Both the position numbers and the translations under genes were made by a program. DNA of 64,000 nucleotides from Bufo bufo (lineage: Eukaryota > Chordata > Amphibia > Anura > Bufonidae), in contig NC_053389.1 of assembly GCF_905171765.1 (NCBI RefSeq), positions 214,960,624 through 215,024,623 on the forward strand, read 5' to 3'. The notes below the pieces were generated by a model. The model saw only the letters and a list, made by a program, of their open reading frames with translations, was not told the origin of the DNA and ran no database searches. Below, piece after piece: positions 33,702-44,600 of the stretch (the stretch's first letter is position 1; each line of letters starts with the position of its first letter).

Positions 33702-34123
33702 AGGGGTAGGGTGCTGTGGATGACACTGTTAAGGTAGCGGAGTGCTGTGGAGGTCACAGTTCAGGGGCAGGTAGGGTGGCCGTACAGGCCACCCCCAAAA
33801 GATGGACTTAAAAACCCTGCCCCCAGGCCCGCTAAGCCACGCCCCCTCCCACCCGGCAGTCGTCGGGGATTGAAAAAATTAAGGTGAAATCAACTTCAGC
33901 TGCAGGGGCGGGAGGGAGGGTGACTTTCTTCCTGCAGCTCACGCTCAGACAGCACAATGCTGCTATCTGAGAGTGAGCTGTTCAAAAGAACATCCCTGTG
34001 TCCGTCCAGGCCCTACGCCAGATGGAGAAGCCGGACTGTCCAGCCTAAAACCGGACCTCTAGACACCCTAGGGGCAGGCTGCTGTGGAGGTCACAGTTAA
34101 GGGGACGGTTAAGAATTGCTAAT
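33702..34123 (+). mobile_element. Helitron-like repeat, right half
   Basis: This is the continuation of the repeat interrupted at 9223. AGGGGTAGGGTGCTGTGGAT matches 8780-8799, and the similarity runs on to GAGCTGTTCAAAAG (about 33976-33990 versus 9040-9053). The segment ends near GCTAAT (34118-34123), compatible with a Helitron CTRR-T end, although no clear 3' hairpin was confirmed. Confidence 0.55.
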
Positions 34124-34330
34124 TAGAGATGAGCAAATCAACTGATGTAATTCTGATTCATTACGAAAATCACAAAAGTTTAGGATTTCAGCTAATTTGA
34201 AACTTTAGGGATATGGTCCAAATGAATTGCTCAAAATGGCAGCCAACTTTTTACAGATAAGACAGAGAAGGATCACATGACCTTGGATAATGTCCAAATA
34301 GGCTTCCCCATAATTCCTAGCATAGCCAAT
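34124..34330 (+). mobile_element. hAT-type terminal fragment
   Basis: The segment starts TAGAGATGAGCAAATC, a terminus of the same TAGAGATG type as the elements ending at 4789 and 50917. It abuts the end of the Helitron-like repeat. No opposite end or target duplication was found. Confidence 0.4.
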
Positions 34331-35520
34331 CATGAGGGACGATAAGTGTGAGCAATTAATGATCAGTGGTTGCATCATGGCCACTACAAAAGGCCCTTTA
34401 AACCACGGCACATCGGTGGCCGCTTCGCGGCTATCACAGTGCCGTGGCTTACACCTGAGCCACACCAGCACGCCAACTCTCAAACTAGAGAAATACGGCC
34501 TAGGCAGGCTTTATATTTCTGGTGCTATATACATTATCAGCTCCTAATGAAGTGCACTCACTAGTGCACAGAAACGCGTCGAGCCCTGTATTATCTACAC
34601 TCTGGCCGGGTTGTGCTGATGGTTGGCTGTGTATGAGCCACATCAGCTGTCCACCTCACTGGCCTGAGCGAGGCACCATTGCAGTTGTTCTCAGTGTATG
34701 GCAGAGTGCACAGCCATCCGCTGTGTGACAATCGTGTATCCAGTGGCAACTTTATTGTGGTTACTGTATACTGCGCTGGGTACTCTGCTCCAGTCCAGAG
34801 GTTTGACCCCATTGAATCTCTGGGACGTAGTGGCATAACATACATTATATGCCACGCATTGCCCAATGTGATATATTTATCATCGGGGTCTTAACCTCTG
34901 GTATTGAGGTCCAACCACAGAACTGTGTTCATCCATTGGGCATCTATGATATAGTGGCAATATACACACTACAGACCACAATTTGCTCAATGTACCACTA
35001 GAGATAGGGTCTGAATATATAATTGTGTTCACACGACTGGCAGATGCTCTATTGGTATTGAGTGCTAAATCAGTGCTATACCTAGGCAGTCGTAGTGGTC
35101 CTCACAGATTAGTTATCTGACCCTTAGTCAGCCCATTATCTCGTACGGTTTTAGGCCATACACCTTTGTTTTGAGTTTTTAATCATACGATCATTATTAA
35201 ACTTTTTTTGTTTTAGTTTTAACGTCCTTCACTATATATTTGCTCTATCTATGAATTACATGGACGTATACCTTTTCATCACTTCATAATTTTTTTTTTT
35301 TCCACTACAAAATAGCCCAAATAGGAAATTCTGCTGCTTGGTAGGGATATACATCGGCGATAGAGGATATCAAACATAAAAAAAGAGATAGTAAAATACA
35401 GCTAGATATTTCATTAGCGCTAGTGAGTATGTTTGTTAGTGAGGATAAAAGAATTGATAGTTAGATTTACAATAAATTGATATACATATATTTTACTCCA
35501 ATGGAGCTCATCAGGTCTCT
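34330..35520 (+). mobile_element. Penelope-type terminal region with hammerhead motif
   Basis: The region around 34538-34586 has hammerhead ribozyme features ending in GAAACGCGT, as found in the terminal repeats of Penelope-like elements. About 900 bp of non-coding sequence follow. A GC-rich hairpin (CCGCTTCGCGG) lies upstream at 34421-34431. No reverse transcriptase is attached here, so it is an isolated terminal piece. Confidence 0.4.
34538..34586 (+). ncRNA. Hammerhead ribozyme-like motif, one core change
   Basis: CTAATGA (34544-34550; consensus CUGANGA, one change G to A) is followed by a stem with GTGCAC on both sides (34552-34557 and 34564-34569). Then come GAAA (34571-34574) and ACGCGT. 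GCTC before the core and GAGC after can form stem I. The core change at a conserved G probably abolishes cleavage. Confidence 0.5.
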
Positions 35521-35620
35521 ATTAGTATTGTATTTTTCAGACTATAAGATGCATCTGACTATATGAAGAATTTCGAGACGGAAAATAATAAAAAAAAATA
35601 TTTTCCATCAGATTTCAGAG

Positions 35621-35980
35621 CAGTGGCGTGCTAAGGGGGGGCATTGGGGGTGGTCCACCACAGGTGCCTGCTCTCAGGGGGGTTCCAGAAGCAATGAGCG
35701 CTTCCATCAATGAAGATGGAAGCTCTCATTGCTGGAGCACCGGGAGCTGCGGTCCTGTCACTCACCGACATCTCAGCTCCCTGCACTCCGCCCCTTCTTC
35801 ATGCCAGCAGCACACAGAATGGTGAAGCAGATCACGCTGCCGGCCTCTGTGGGCGGAGGCCTGAAGTCTGGGAATCTGCATAAGCTCCACCCACACATTG
35901 CTGCAGAGTGATCTGTGTCTGCAGGGGGGAGAGGACTGTGAACTTTAGGAACGGACAAGGTGAGTAGGTACTGTTTTTTG
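35621..35980 (+). mobile_element. One-ended hAT-like fragment
   Basis: The segment starts CAGTGGCGTGCTAAGGGG, similar in style to the CAGGGGCGTAGATAAGGG end of the complete element at 9385. TTTCAGAG precedes it, but no second copy is seen downstream. The right end is lost where the minisatellite begins. Confidence 0.4.
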
Positions 35981-35984
35981 TTTG

Positions 35985-36485
35985 TTTTTTTAACACAGAG
36001 ATGGCACAGAGAGGGAAATACTGTGAAGGGGGCACAGAGGGCATTACTATTTTAAAGGGGACACAGAGGGCATTACTGTTTTAAAGGGGGCACAGAGGGC
36101 ATTACTGTTATAAAGGTGGCACAGAGAGAATTACTGTTATAAAGGGGCACAGAGCGCATTACTGTTATAAAGGGGCACAGAGGGAATTACTATTATAAAG
36201 GGGGCACAGATGGCATTACTAATATTAAGGGGGCACAATGGGTATTACTACTGTGAAAGGGTCACAATGGGCATTACTACTACGAAGGGGCACAAAGAGG
36301 GCATTACTATTATGAAGGGAGCAAATTGGGCATTATTACTATGAAGGAGGCACAGAGGGAATTACTACTATGAAGGGGGCACAGAGGGAATTACTACTGT
36401 GAAGGGGGGCACAGAGGGCATTACTACTGTGAAGCAGGTGGGCATAACTATTATGGAGCACAATGGGCATTACTACTGTGAACTA
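35985..36485 (+). repeat. Minisatellite, about 29-31-bp unit
   Basis: About 16 diverged units follow the pattern GGGGGCACAGAGGGCATTAC then TACTATGAAG. Later units change to CACAATGGGCATTACTACTG. The array runs directly into the truncated 5' LTR of the gypsy element at 36486. Confidence 0.85.
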
Positions 36486-36897
36486 CTGGCTATTTGTTGG
36501 ACTACTGATTACTCACCTGATCCTGTTCCCTGACGATCCTTTGCCTGCTCCTCCTGTACTGCGCATCCCTCCTGGTATTGTGACCTCGGCTCCCAGCTGA
36601 CTACTCTTTGCAGACTCCTCTGGTACTTCTCTACTCTCTTGGTATTTGACCCCGGCTTCTCCTGACCATTCTTTGCTTAACCCCTAGTACTGCGTAGCTC
36701 TCTTGGTTCTGACCCGGTCCGTTTACATTCCGTTATTTGTATTGTCTGTCTTCCCAGCACGTATCCTAAGTTAGGGACTGCCGTCTAGTTGTCCCCTGTC
36801 ATTAGGACTTGCGAGGCAAGTAGGCAGGGCCAGGGGTGAGGGTGGAGCGCAGTGGTCACTATCCTCCCCCCTGTGTGTAGTGTACGTGACCGTCACA
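36486..36897 (+). repeat. 5' LTR, truncated
   Basis: It matches the last 412 bp of the 3' LTR and ends GTGACCGTCACA. The start is replaced by the minisatellite, so the U3 promoter is missing. No canonical primer-binding site (TGG start) was recognised just after its end. Confidence 0.85.
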
Positions 36898-36928
36898 GAT
36901 TAACAGGCCGTAACCAAACCACTGTATC

Positions 36929-37896
36929 ATGAATCCTCTGGTGACTCTGACTGACCATGTCTCTAACCTGACGCAGATGGTGCAGGAGCTAGGGGAGAAA
37001 CTCTGTTCTTTTTAGCTAGGACAAGGTACTTCCATCCCTCAGGCCTCCAGTCCACATTTAGAGCCCCAGATTAAGCTTCCTGAGCCCTTTTCTGGAGATC
37101 GGAAGAAGTTTCTTTCCTTTAAAGAAAATTGTAAACTTTTTTCCATTTGCACCCCGTATCCTCTGGCCCCGAGAGTCAACGTGTGGGCATTGTAATTTCC
37201 CAGTTACAGGGTGATCCCCAGGACTGGGCATTTTCTTTACCTGCTGACGCCAGTTGTTTCACATCAGTGGAGGTTTTTTTTCAGACCCTGTATGATGAAC
37301 CAGACAGGACACTGGTAGCCGAGACTGCTCTAAAGGTTCTGGTTCAGGGCGATCTACCTGCGGAGGAGTATTGCACCCAATTCAGAAGGTGGTGTGTTCC
37401 CTCAGGATGGAATGAACCAGCACTTAAGAGTCAGTTCAGGTCAGGTCTGTCTGATAACTTAAAGGATCTTCTAGTGAGTTATCAGCTTCCAGAGACTCTA
37501 GAGGAGATGATGACCCTTGTAGTCCGACTTGACCGACAGGTTAGAGAGGAATGACAGTTCTCTTCTCAGATGGTGGTCCAGCCTGAGGTCTATCCCAGAA
37601 ACAACACTGAGGTCTCTACCGAGGAACCCATGCAGGTCGGCATGACTCAAGGGAATTTGCGCCACAGACGTGGAGTGTGTTTTTACTGCAGAGATCCTGA
37701 CCATTGGATCAACCAGTGTCCTAAGAAGGCCCTCTCCGTTAAGTCTCCCAAGGCAAGGCAACCTAAAGACCAGGTACACCCTGATATTATGAAATGTAAG
37801 CTTTTGGTACCTATAACAATATCTCTGGGGGTTAATAAATGGCCGGGTAAGGTTCAGCGGCCAGCTTTATTGACTCTGAGTACGCCATTATACTAG
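36929..37896 (+). pseudogene. gypsy gag remnant
   Basis: A start ATG at 36929 opens MNPLVTLTDHVSNL, stopped by TAG at 37013-37015. A frameshift near 37130-37150 follows, then a frame with the gag core (QDWAFSLPADASCFTSVEVF, LPAEEYCTQFRRW). TGA interrupts at 37552-37554, and the same frame continues to a CX2CX4HX4C zinc knuckle (CFYCRDPDHWINQC, about 37678-37719) and ends at TAG 37894-37896. The protein would package the element RNA, but these breaks prevent it. Confidence 0.85.
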
Positions 37897-40800
37897 GTAT
37901 TCCAATGTTTTCTCTTCCTACACCTATCCATGTCATGGCTATTGATGCCACTCCCCTGTTAGGTGGTATGGTGAGGTCATGTACCTCAGAGATTTCTTTA
38001 ACCAAGGGGGTGTGCCACTCTGAGAAATGTTCCCTCTTAGTCCTGGAGAACTTACCGGTCGAGGTGGTACTAGGGTTGCCTTGGCTCCGATTACACAACC
38101 CCACTATTGATTGGTCCAGGGGGGAGTTGGTGAAATGGGGACCTAAGTGTGACTCGTGCTTGTCGGTGGTACAAGCTGGGGTCTCAGTAGAATATTCTGA
38201 TGTGTTCTCATCACCTACCCCGGAGGTTCTACCACCCCATAGACCTTATGATTGCGCCATAGAGTTAGTAGAAGGTGCCAGGTTTCCTAAGGGGCGTATT
38301 TATAATCTCTCTAAGCCCGAATGCAAGGCCATGGAGGATTATATTAATAAAAGCCTCGGTAAGGGGCACATTAGACCTTCTGTCTCTCCTATGGGAGCGG
38401 GGTTTTTCTTTGTTAAGAAGAAGTATGGTAGTTTTAGGCCTTGTATCGATTACCGGAAATTGAATAAGATCACTATCCAGAATAGATACTCTCTCCCATT
38501 GATTCTGGATTTATTTAACCAGGTTCTGGGGGCAACCTGGTTTTCTAAGATTGAACTGAAAGGGGCATATAATCTAATCCGAATCAAGGAGGGAGACGAA
38601 TGGAAGACGGCGTTCAATATTCAGGCAGGACACTTTGAATATCAGGTTATGCCTTTTGGACTCAGCAATGCCCCAGCTGTGTTCCAAAACTTTATGAATG
38701 ATATTATTAGAGAGTTTTTAGGTAAATTTGTCATTGTCTATCTTGACGACATTTTGATATTTTCTCCTGATTTCAAATCTCATGTGTCTCATGTTAGACA
38801 AGTATTAGAGGTGTTGAGGGAGAATCAGTTGTCCGCTAAACAAGAGAAATGTGTCTTTGGTGTACAGGAGATACTGTTTCTAGGGTATGTCCTGACCCCT
38901 CACGCCTTCAAGATGGATCCCGGTAAGGTACTAGCTATTAAGGAATGGGTAAGGCCTTCATCCTTAAAGGCCTTACAACGGTTCTTAGGTTTTGCCAATT
39001 ACTACCGTAAATTTATTAAGAATTTTTCAGTAATTGCTAAACCGTTGACTGACCTTACTAAGAAAGGGGCGGATTTGGTGAACTTGTCTACTAAGGCCAT
39101 TACTTCATTTGAAACACTAAAAAAGACATTCAGTAGCGCTCCCATTCTGATCCAGCCAGATCAGGAGAGACCTTTTATTGTGGAGGTGGATGCGTCTGAG
39201 GACGGCGCAGGAGCAGTCCTTTCACAAGGTCCTGCTAGTCTAATTAACCTAAGACCGTGTGCATTCTTTTCAAGAAAATTTTCTTCCACCGAGAGAAACT
39301 ACGACATAGGGAATCGGGAGTTGCTGGCCATTAAGTGGGCTTTTGCGGAGTGGAGGCATTTTCTGGAGGGGGCAAGGCATTGTGTAACTTTTGTCACTGA
39401 CCATAAGAACCTTATGCTTCTCAAATCTGCTAAGAGGTTGAATCCCTGTCAGGCTAGATGGGCACTGTTTTTTACTCGTTTTGAATTCTCCATTACTTTT
39501 AGGCCTGGAAGTAAAAACGTGAAGGCTGATGCATTATCTCGGAGCTTCCATGCTTTTCAGCCTACAGAGCCACCGCCTGAATCCATCCTACCAGCAAATA
39601 TCTTCGTAGCAGCCTTAACCCAAGATATATCGGCTCTCATTAAGGCTGAACAACATTTGGCACCGGCAACCACCCCAACAGATAAGTTGTTTGTCCCCAT
39701 ACAATTTCGTCTCCAGGTGTTGGGTGAGTGTCATGATTCTGCCTTTTGTGGACATCCTGGTTTTGAGGGCACTAGAGAGCTGGTTTCTAGATCTTATTGG
39801 TGGCCCACTCTATTTAGGGATGTCAAGTCCTATGTGTCAGCCTGTGAGGTTCGTGCTAGGTTTAAGACAATTAGGACTCGCCCTGCTGGTAACCTACGAC
39901 CCCTACCCATTCCCAGTCGACCCTGGTCCCGTATCTCGATGGACTCTATTACTGACCTGCTGCCGGCGGAGGGTAAAACTGTGGTTTGGGTAGTAGTCGA
40001 TAGGTTTAGCAAGATGGTTCATTTCATTCCTCTGTCTAAACTCCCGAGTGCCAAGACCCTGGCGTCTATTTTTGTGAAAGAAATTGTACGGTTACATGTT
40101 ATCCCGGAAAATATTGTATCTGACAGGGGTGTGCAGTTTGTGTCCAAATTTTGGAGGGCTTTCCGTCAAAGATGTCAGATTTCGTTGTCTTTTTCCTCCG
40201 CCTACCACCCTGAGAGTAATGGGCAGACTGAACGCCTTAATCAGTCTGTGGAACAATTCCTGAGGTCGTATGTTGCTGATGACCAGCAATTATGGGTTAA
40301 ATACCTTCCGTTTGGCAGAATTAGCTTTGAATAACCGTGTTAATTCTTCTACTGGGGTCTCCCCTTTCTTTTGTAACCATGGTTTTCATCCCTGTTTTCA
40401 TTCTGGGTCGTCAGGCTCCTCCTCTAACCCTGAAGCGGATAAACTCTCCTCCGAACTGTGCACAGTTTGGGCCCGGGTTCAATCGAACCTAGAAAAGGCT
40501 CAAAGTTCCCAAAAACTCAAGGCCGATAGGAGACGTTCCAAGGGGGTGAACTTTCAGGTTGGGGATAAAGTATGGTTGTCCTCCAAGAATCTAGCTCTCA
40601 AGGTAGCTTCTAGAAAATTCGCTCCTCGTTTTATTGGACCGTATAAGATCACGGAGGTGATTAATCCGGTATCGTTTAAGTTGAAGCTGCCCGAGTCGTT
40701 CCACATTCATAATGTATTTCATAAATCTCTACTTAAAAAATATTTTAAACCTGTTGTACCGTCGAAAGACTCGCCTCCGCCGGTACTTTTAAATGATGCT

Positions 40801-41130
40801 GTCGAGTATGTGGTGTCTAAGATAGTGGATGTCAGGAGAGTGCGTAATTTCTTACAGTACCTGATTCACTGGAAGGGGTATGGACCCGAAGAGAGATCTT
40901 GGGTTCCTGCTAGGGAGGTTCATGCTCCTAGACTGGTTCAAAAATTTCATTTAGAACACCCTGAAAGGCCATCGCCTGAAGTCTTGGGTCCGGTGGCCAC
41001 TCGTAAAAGGGGGGGGGGGGTACTGTCACGGGGCGCCAAAGGCGCACTTGGTCTCCCATCAGCCGCAGACCTGCTGCTTAGCTTCGGGAGCGAGGATCTG
41101 TGCTTGGCCTCGTTCCCAGGGTGGCTTTGA
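37855..41130 (+). pseudogene. gypsy pol with chromodomain, nearly intact
   Basis: A frame of 809 codons (37905-40334) carries, in order, the protease end, reverse transcriptase, RNase H and integrase. YLDD is at residues 279-282, RNase H Asp at 429, and the integrase triad D680, D740, E776 has 35 residues between the last two. Oddities: the protease motif reads FIDSEY instead of FIDSGA (about 37867-37884). The first reverse transcriptase Asp is Glu (residue 217, FSKIEL), and the last Cys of the integrase HHCC finger is Arg (residue 650). One extra base near 40312 shifts the frame. The rest (40313-41130) encodes the integrase C-terminus and a chromodomain (about 40801-40980, with LIHWKGYGPEERSW). 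Confidence 0.88.
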
Positions 41131-41710
41131 GTGCCGAGCTGATCACTCATAGGTCTGCCTTGAGTGCCAAGCTGATCACTCGATGCTCGACTTGTCTGTC
41201 TGTCGGTCATGTGACGCTGGCCACGTCACATGACCCTCAGACCCCACTATAAATACAAGCAGCCTGCTGGCCACAGGTTGCCTGTTAATTCTAGGTTCCT
41301 GGCTATTTGTTGGACTACTGATTACTCACCTGATCCTGTTCCCTGACGATCCTTTGCCTGCTTCTCCTGTACTGTGCATCCCTCCTGGTATTGTGACCTC
41401 GGCTCCCTCCTGACTACTCTTTGCGGACTCCTCTGGTACTTCTCTACTCTCTTGGTATTAGACCCCGGCTTCTCCTGACCATTCTTTGCTTAACCCTTTG
41501 TACTGCGTAGCTCTCTTGGTTCGGACCTGGTCCGTTCACATTCCGTTATTTGTCTTGTCTGTCTTCCCAGCACGTATCCTAAGTTAGGGACTGCCGTCTA
41601 GTTGTCTTCTGTCATTAGGACTTGCGAGGCAAGTAGGCAGGGTCAGGGGTGAGGGTGGAGTGCAGTGGTCACTATCCTCCCCCCTGTGTGTAGTGTACGT
41701 GACCGTCACA
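41024..41710 (+). repeat. 3' LTR of gypsy element
   Basis: 687 bp from TGTCACGGGGCGCC to GACCGTCACA, preceded by a G-rich polypurine tract. TATAAAT lies near 41249 as a likely TATA box, and the 412-bp 3' part is shared with the 5' LTR. The target duplication cannot be checked because the 5' end of the element is lost. Confidence 0.9.
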
Positions 41711-42055
41711 GGTGCTAGAAAGTAACTTTTTCGGATGATAAAAATCGATAGTAGCTGATTGTCAGTCTGTGCTTCTGCTACTACGTGGCGTCCCACGGAG
41801 CGGTCAGATCAGACCTCTTTTACCTCCCTCCTGTAGATGACTCCGGCCGTGATAGTTTGCTGTCCAAGTACGATACCCCGCGTGGTCCTGGAGATGTCAG
41901 CTCGGCGTCCCACGTGTTCAGGTAAATTGGTTTCCGGCTATGCGGTCGAGTCTTGGATTTCAGAGGTGGTGTAAAAGTTCCTAGACAAGAAGCACTTCTA
42001 TTTGTCAGATGTTATATCCATAAAAGTTGAGAGTAGGTCCTGCGATATGGGAATC

Positions 42056-42103
42056 GAAACCATACGCGTTTCGAAGTGTATGCTCACTCCTTCATCAGTT
42101 TTC
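42056..42103 (-). ncRNA. Hammerhead ribozyme-like motif, consensus core
   Basis: On the minus strand the core CTGATGA (plus 42092-42098) is exact. It is followed by a stem-loop GGAGTG...CACTTC, then GAAA (plus 42069-42072) and ACGCGT. GAAAA before the core and GGTTTC after it can form stem I. The placement in the tail of Penelope-like element B agrees with the known hammerheads of these elements. All conserved residues are present, so it is the best candidate for self-cleavage here. Confidence 0.7.
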
Positions 42104-42838
42104 ATCTATTTCACCATACCTTGCCTACTCTTATAGATCGCTAATAGATCACCTGAAGTCCTGGGTGATTTGTAATGTCCGTCCTGGATCACCTCTTTTT
42201 GTCTGAATAATTTAATTGTTGTCCATATTTTAAAGTTATTTCAAAAATCCTCAGGGGGTGTGGTTCGCAATAAGTGACAGCCATATGCAAAAAAAACGCA
42301 CCTGCGGTTATGGTGCGTTTTTGATGCATTTTCTATGCGTTTTTACATTTTTGAATAGTTTTTTGCTTGCCAATATTATATTTGCTCATATTTCGAGAGA
42401 GAGTCATTATGTGGTTATTTCAGTATAAGTATTTGTAATATAACTACTCCAATCATGTATAAATAATTCATAAATAATTCATAAATAGTTTGGTGTGTAA
42501 TTTGTATGAAACCTAAAAATATATATAAAAATCTCATAAAAAATTGCTTGTATAAAAGCCTTTTATAAGAAAATTCTTTATAAAAACTATTATATAAAGA
42601 TAAGAATAAATATAAGAATTAAATATAGCCGTAAGAATATATAAAAGGTATATATAAAAATATATTTAAATGTCTTGCTATCGTCCTGGATACCTGCATG
42701 AATGTTTTCTGTATTTTTCAAAATTATGGTTCGTTGAAGGAGGTATAGGGATGGCGGCCTTAATCCAAGGGAAAATCGGAGAGCTGAAACAAACAGCTAA
42801 CTGCCGATTCTCCATCGGAGCCGGGCAGCCGTTCAGAT

Positions 42839-43363
42839 CTATAAAAAGCCAAACAGTTCCATTTCTGTATTGAGACCTCCAGGTAAAAGTGTATTAAACT
42901 CAAATATTTTCCTAGACTCTAAATGGGACATCCAACTAGTATGGTCTCCACCTCTCCAAGGCTTTTTTACTTGATCAAGTGCTGCAAAGGTCGTTCCTTT
43001 TGGGTCTTGATTATGACATTGTTTAAAATGCTGAGATAATGAGTGTTTCTCATAACCCTTTTTTATGTTCGATATATGTTCTGCAATACGCTTTTTCAAT
43101 GTCCATTTAGTCCGGCCTATGTATTGTTTCCCACATGGACATTTTATAATGTAGATAACATTCATAGAACTGCAGGTAAGGAACTCCTTAATCTCATGTA
43201 TAAATCCGTTTTGTGTGGACATAATCTTAAGTGTTTTTCTTGGGAATGTTGAAATTTTGCAGTTATTGCATTTTTCACATTTAAAAAACCCTTTCATGTT
43301 TACCCACTTATTGGAAGACTGTTTCCTTGTCTGGTTGTTTCTAATTGTTGGAGCTATCTTCAA
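42839..43363 (-). CDS. Penelope-like GIY-YIG endonuclease fragment
   Basis: The 174-residue frame is the C-terminal part of a Penelope-like polyprotein. A cysteine motif (FFKCEKCNNCK, residues 27-36) precedes the nuclease. The GIY-YIG signature is seen as YII (71-73) and YIG (81-83), with Arg92, a conserved HNQDP segment (117-121), Glu149 and Asn165 (PGGLN). Family members use this domain to nick target DNA. The first listed Met is internal: the frame is a fragment cut from the reverse transcriptase by the 43505-44600 block, so it is not an independent gene. Confidence 0.8.
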   Translation of the reverse strand: MKIAPTIRNNQTRKQSSNKWVNMKGFFKCEKCNNCKISTFPRKTLKIMSTQNGFIHEIKEFLTCSSMNVIYIIKCPCGKQYIGRTKWTLKKRIAEHISNIKKGYEKHSLSQHFKQCHNQDPKGTTFAALDQVKKPWRGGDHTSWMSHLESRKIFEFNTLLPGGLNTEMELFGFL

Positions 43364-43504
43364 ACCAAGGTTCGGAGCTTTGGTGTATGTTATTTGGGGG
43401 GTGTTTGTTAGTATGGGACCAATATATTTATCTTTTAAAATGAGATGCCAATGTTGTTTGATAATTTGTTAGATTTTTTTATATTGTGAATTAAACGGTA
43501 AAAT

Positions 43505-44600
43505 TAGGCTTCATGCACACGACCGTTGTTGTGTTCCGTTCCGCAAAATGGGGTTCCGTTGTTCCGTGATCCGTTTCCGTTTTTGTTTCCGTGTGTCTTC
43601 CTTTATTTTTGGAGGATCACCAGACATAAAGGAAAGTAAAAAAAAATCTAAGACAGGTTTGCCATGCAAATGATAGGAAAAAAACGGATGCGGACGCACG
43701 GATGACAGTCTTGTGTGCCTCTGTGTTTTTTAGCGGTCCCATTCACTTGAATGGGTCCGCGAAGCGTTTTCCACGAAAATAATAGGACAGGTTATATTTT
43801 TTTGACGGACTGGAACCACGGATCACGGACGCGGATGACAAAAGGTGCATTAGCCGAGTTTTCAACGGACCCATTGAAAGTCAATGGGTCCGCTGTTCCG
43901 TGAGGAAGAACAGCGTCTGTTCGAAACGCGTTGGAGAAAGACACCCCTGGCACCTGTGGTCATTGACGACCACGGTAGTGACGTTACTTGCTGCTCCTAG
44001 TGAGCGCAAAAACCTTGTCCAATCCCTACCTGCTTCAGCATCGCCCCACCGGCCGGGGCGCGAAGCAGCACGCCAAACCATATGGAACTCTGACTAGTCT
44101 AGAAAAAATAGAAGAAAAGCTCCAGCACCACGATGGACTTTTCTTCTATTTTCTCTAATCATTACTGAGGACTGGCTTGAGTCCGCCCCGTGCACCGCTG
44201 TGCAGGACGCGAAGGTGAGCTGGCTGTAACCTTTTCTATACCATCTGACTAGTCTACATCCCGAACTCCAGCATCGGTGATTCGGCGATTGACATCAGCA
44301 AAATCGACAATCCCTGACCGCAGGAAGACAAACCACCGCATTGAGCACCAAAGTACAAGCAGGGATCTATACTACAGGCACACTGTTTGAGTTAAATAGA
44401 CACCTATAGATCGGTATTTATCTATGTGCTACGCGTAACTAACACAGATTATCTCTGTACTAATATATATAAAAAACGTTCATAGTCCCAGAGTGCAGTA
44501 TCATTATAATTTACAACAGTACCTTTTTTATGCGGCAGATCTTGCGGTTCTGCTGCGATACCGCTGCCACAATATAGTGCACTCACGGAGCGCCTTTGAA
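43505..44600 (+). mobile_element. Insert with plus-strand Penelope-type terminal sequence
   Basis: The nuclease and reverse transcriptase parts of element B are separated by this block. It starts AGGCTTCATGCACACGACCG, a terminus typical of small DNA repeats, with much internal inverse similarity around TTCCGT/ACGGA motifs. At 43889-43940 it carries a hammerhead-like motif on the plus strand, opposite to element B. It therefore probably contains at least two inserted pieces. No coding sequence is recognised. Confidence 0.4.
43889..43940 (+). ncRNA. Degenerate hammerhead-like motif
   Basis: GTGAGGA (43900-43906; first core C changed to G) is followed by a perfect stem GAACAG-CGT-CTGTTC, then GAAA (43923-43926) and ACGCGT. 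The stem II and GAAACGCGT parts are well preserved, but the core change should inactivate it. Confidence 0.4.

Larger units (their letters stand above)
36486..41710 (+). mobile_element. Chromodomain Ty3/gypsy retrotransposon, 5' LTR truncated
   Basis: A direct repeat of 412 bp (36486-36897 and 41299-41710) marks the LTRs. The 3' LTR is complete (41024-41710, TGTCACGG to CGTCACA), but the 5' copy lacks its first 275 bp. A hand count gives about 16 differences in 412 bp (near 4%), suggesting fairly recent insertion. Between them are gag with a zinc knuckle and pol with protease, reverse transcriptase, RNase H, integrase and a C-terminal chromodomain, the order of chromoviruses. A G-rich polypurine tract (41008-41020) precedes the 3' LTR. 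Several stops and frameshifts make it inactive. Confidence 0.9.

Noticed and set aside
37147..41130. Possible endogenous retrovirus
   Set aside because: No envelope gene is seen; the integrase carries a chromodomain and the 3' LTR follows directly, so it is a Ty3/gypsy retrotransposon of the chromovirus type.
44540..44575. 19-base match (GCGGTATCGCAGCAGAACC) between 44540-44575 and 50292-50312
   Set aside because: The surrounding sequence does not continue to match clearly, so it may be a small shared repeat piece; not enough to claim a feature.
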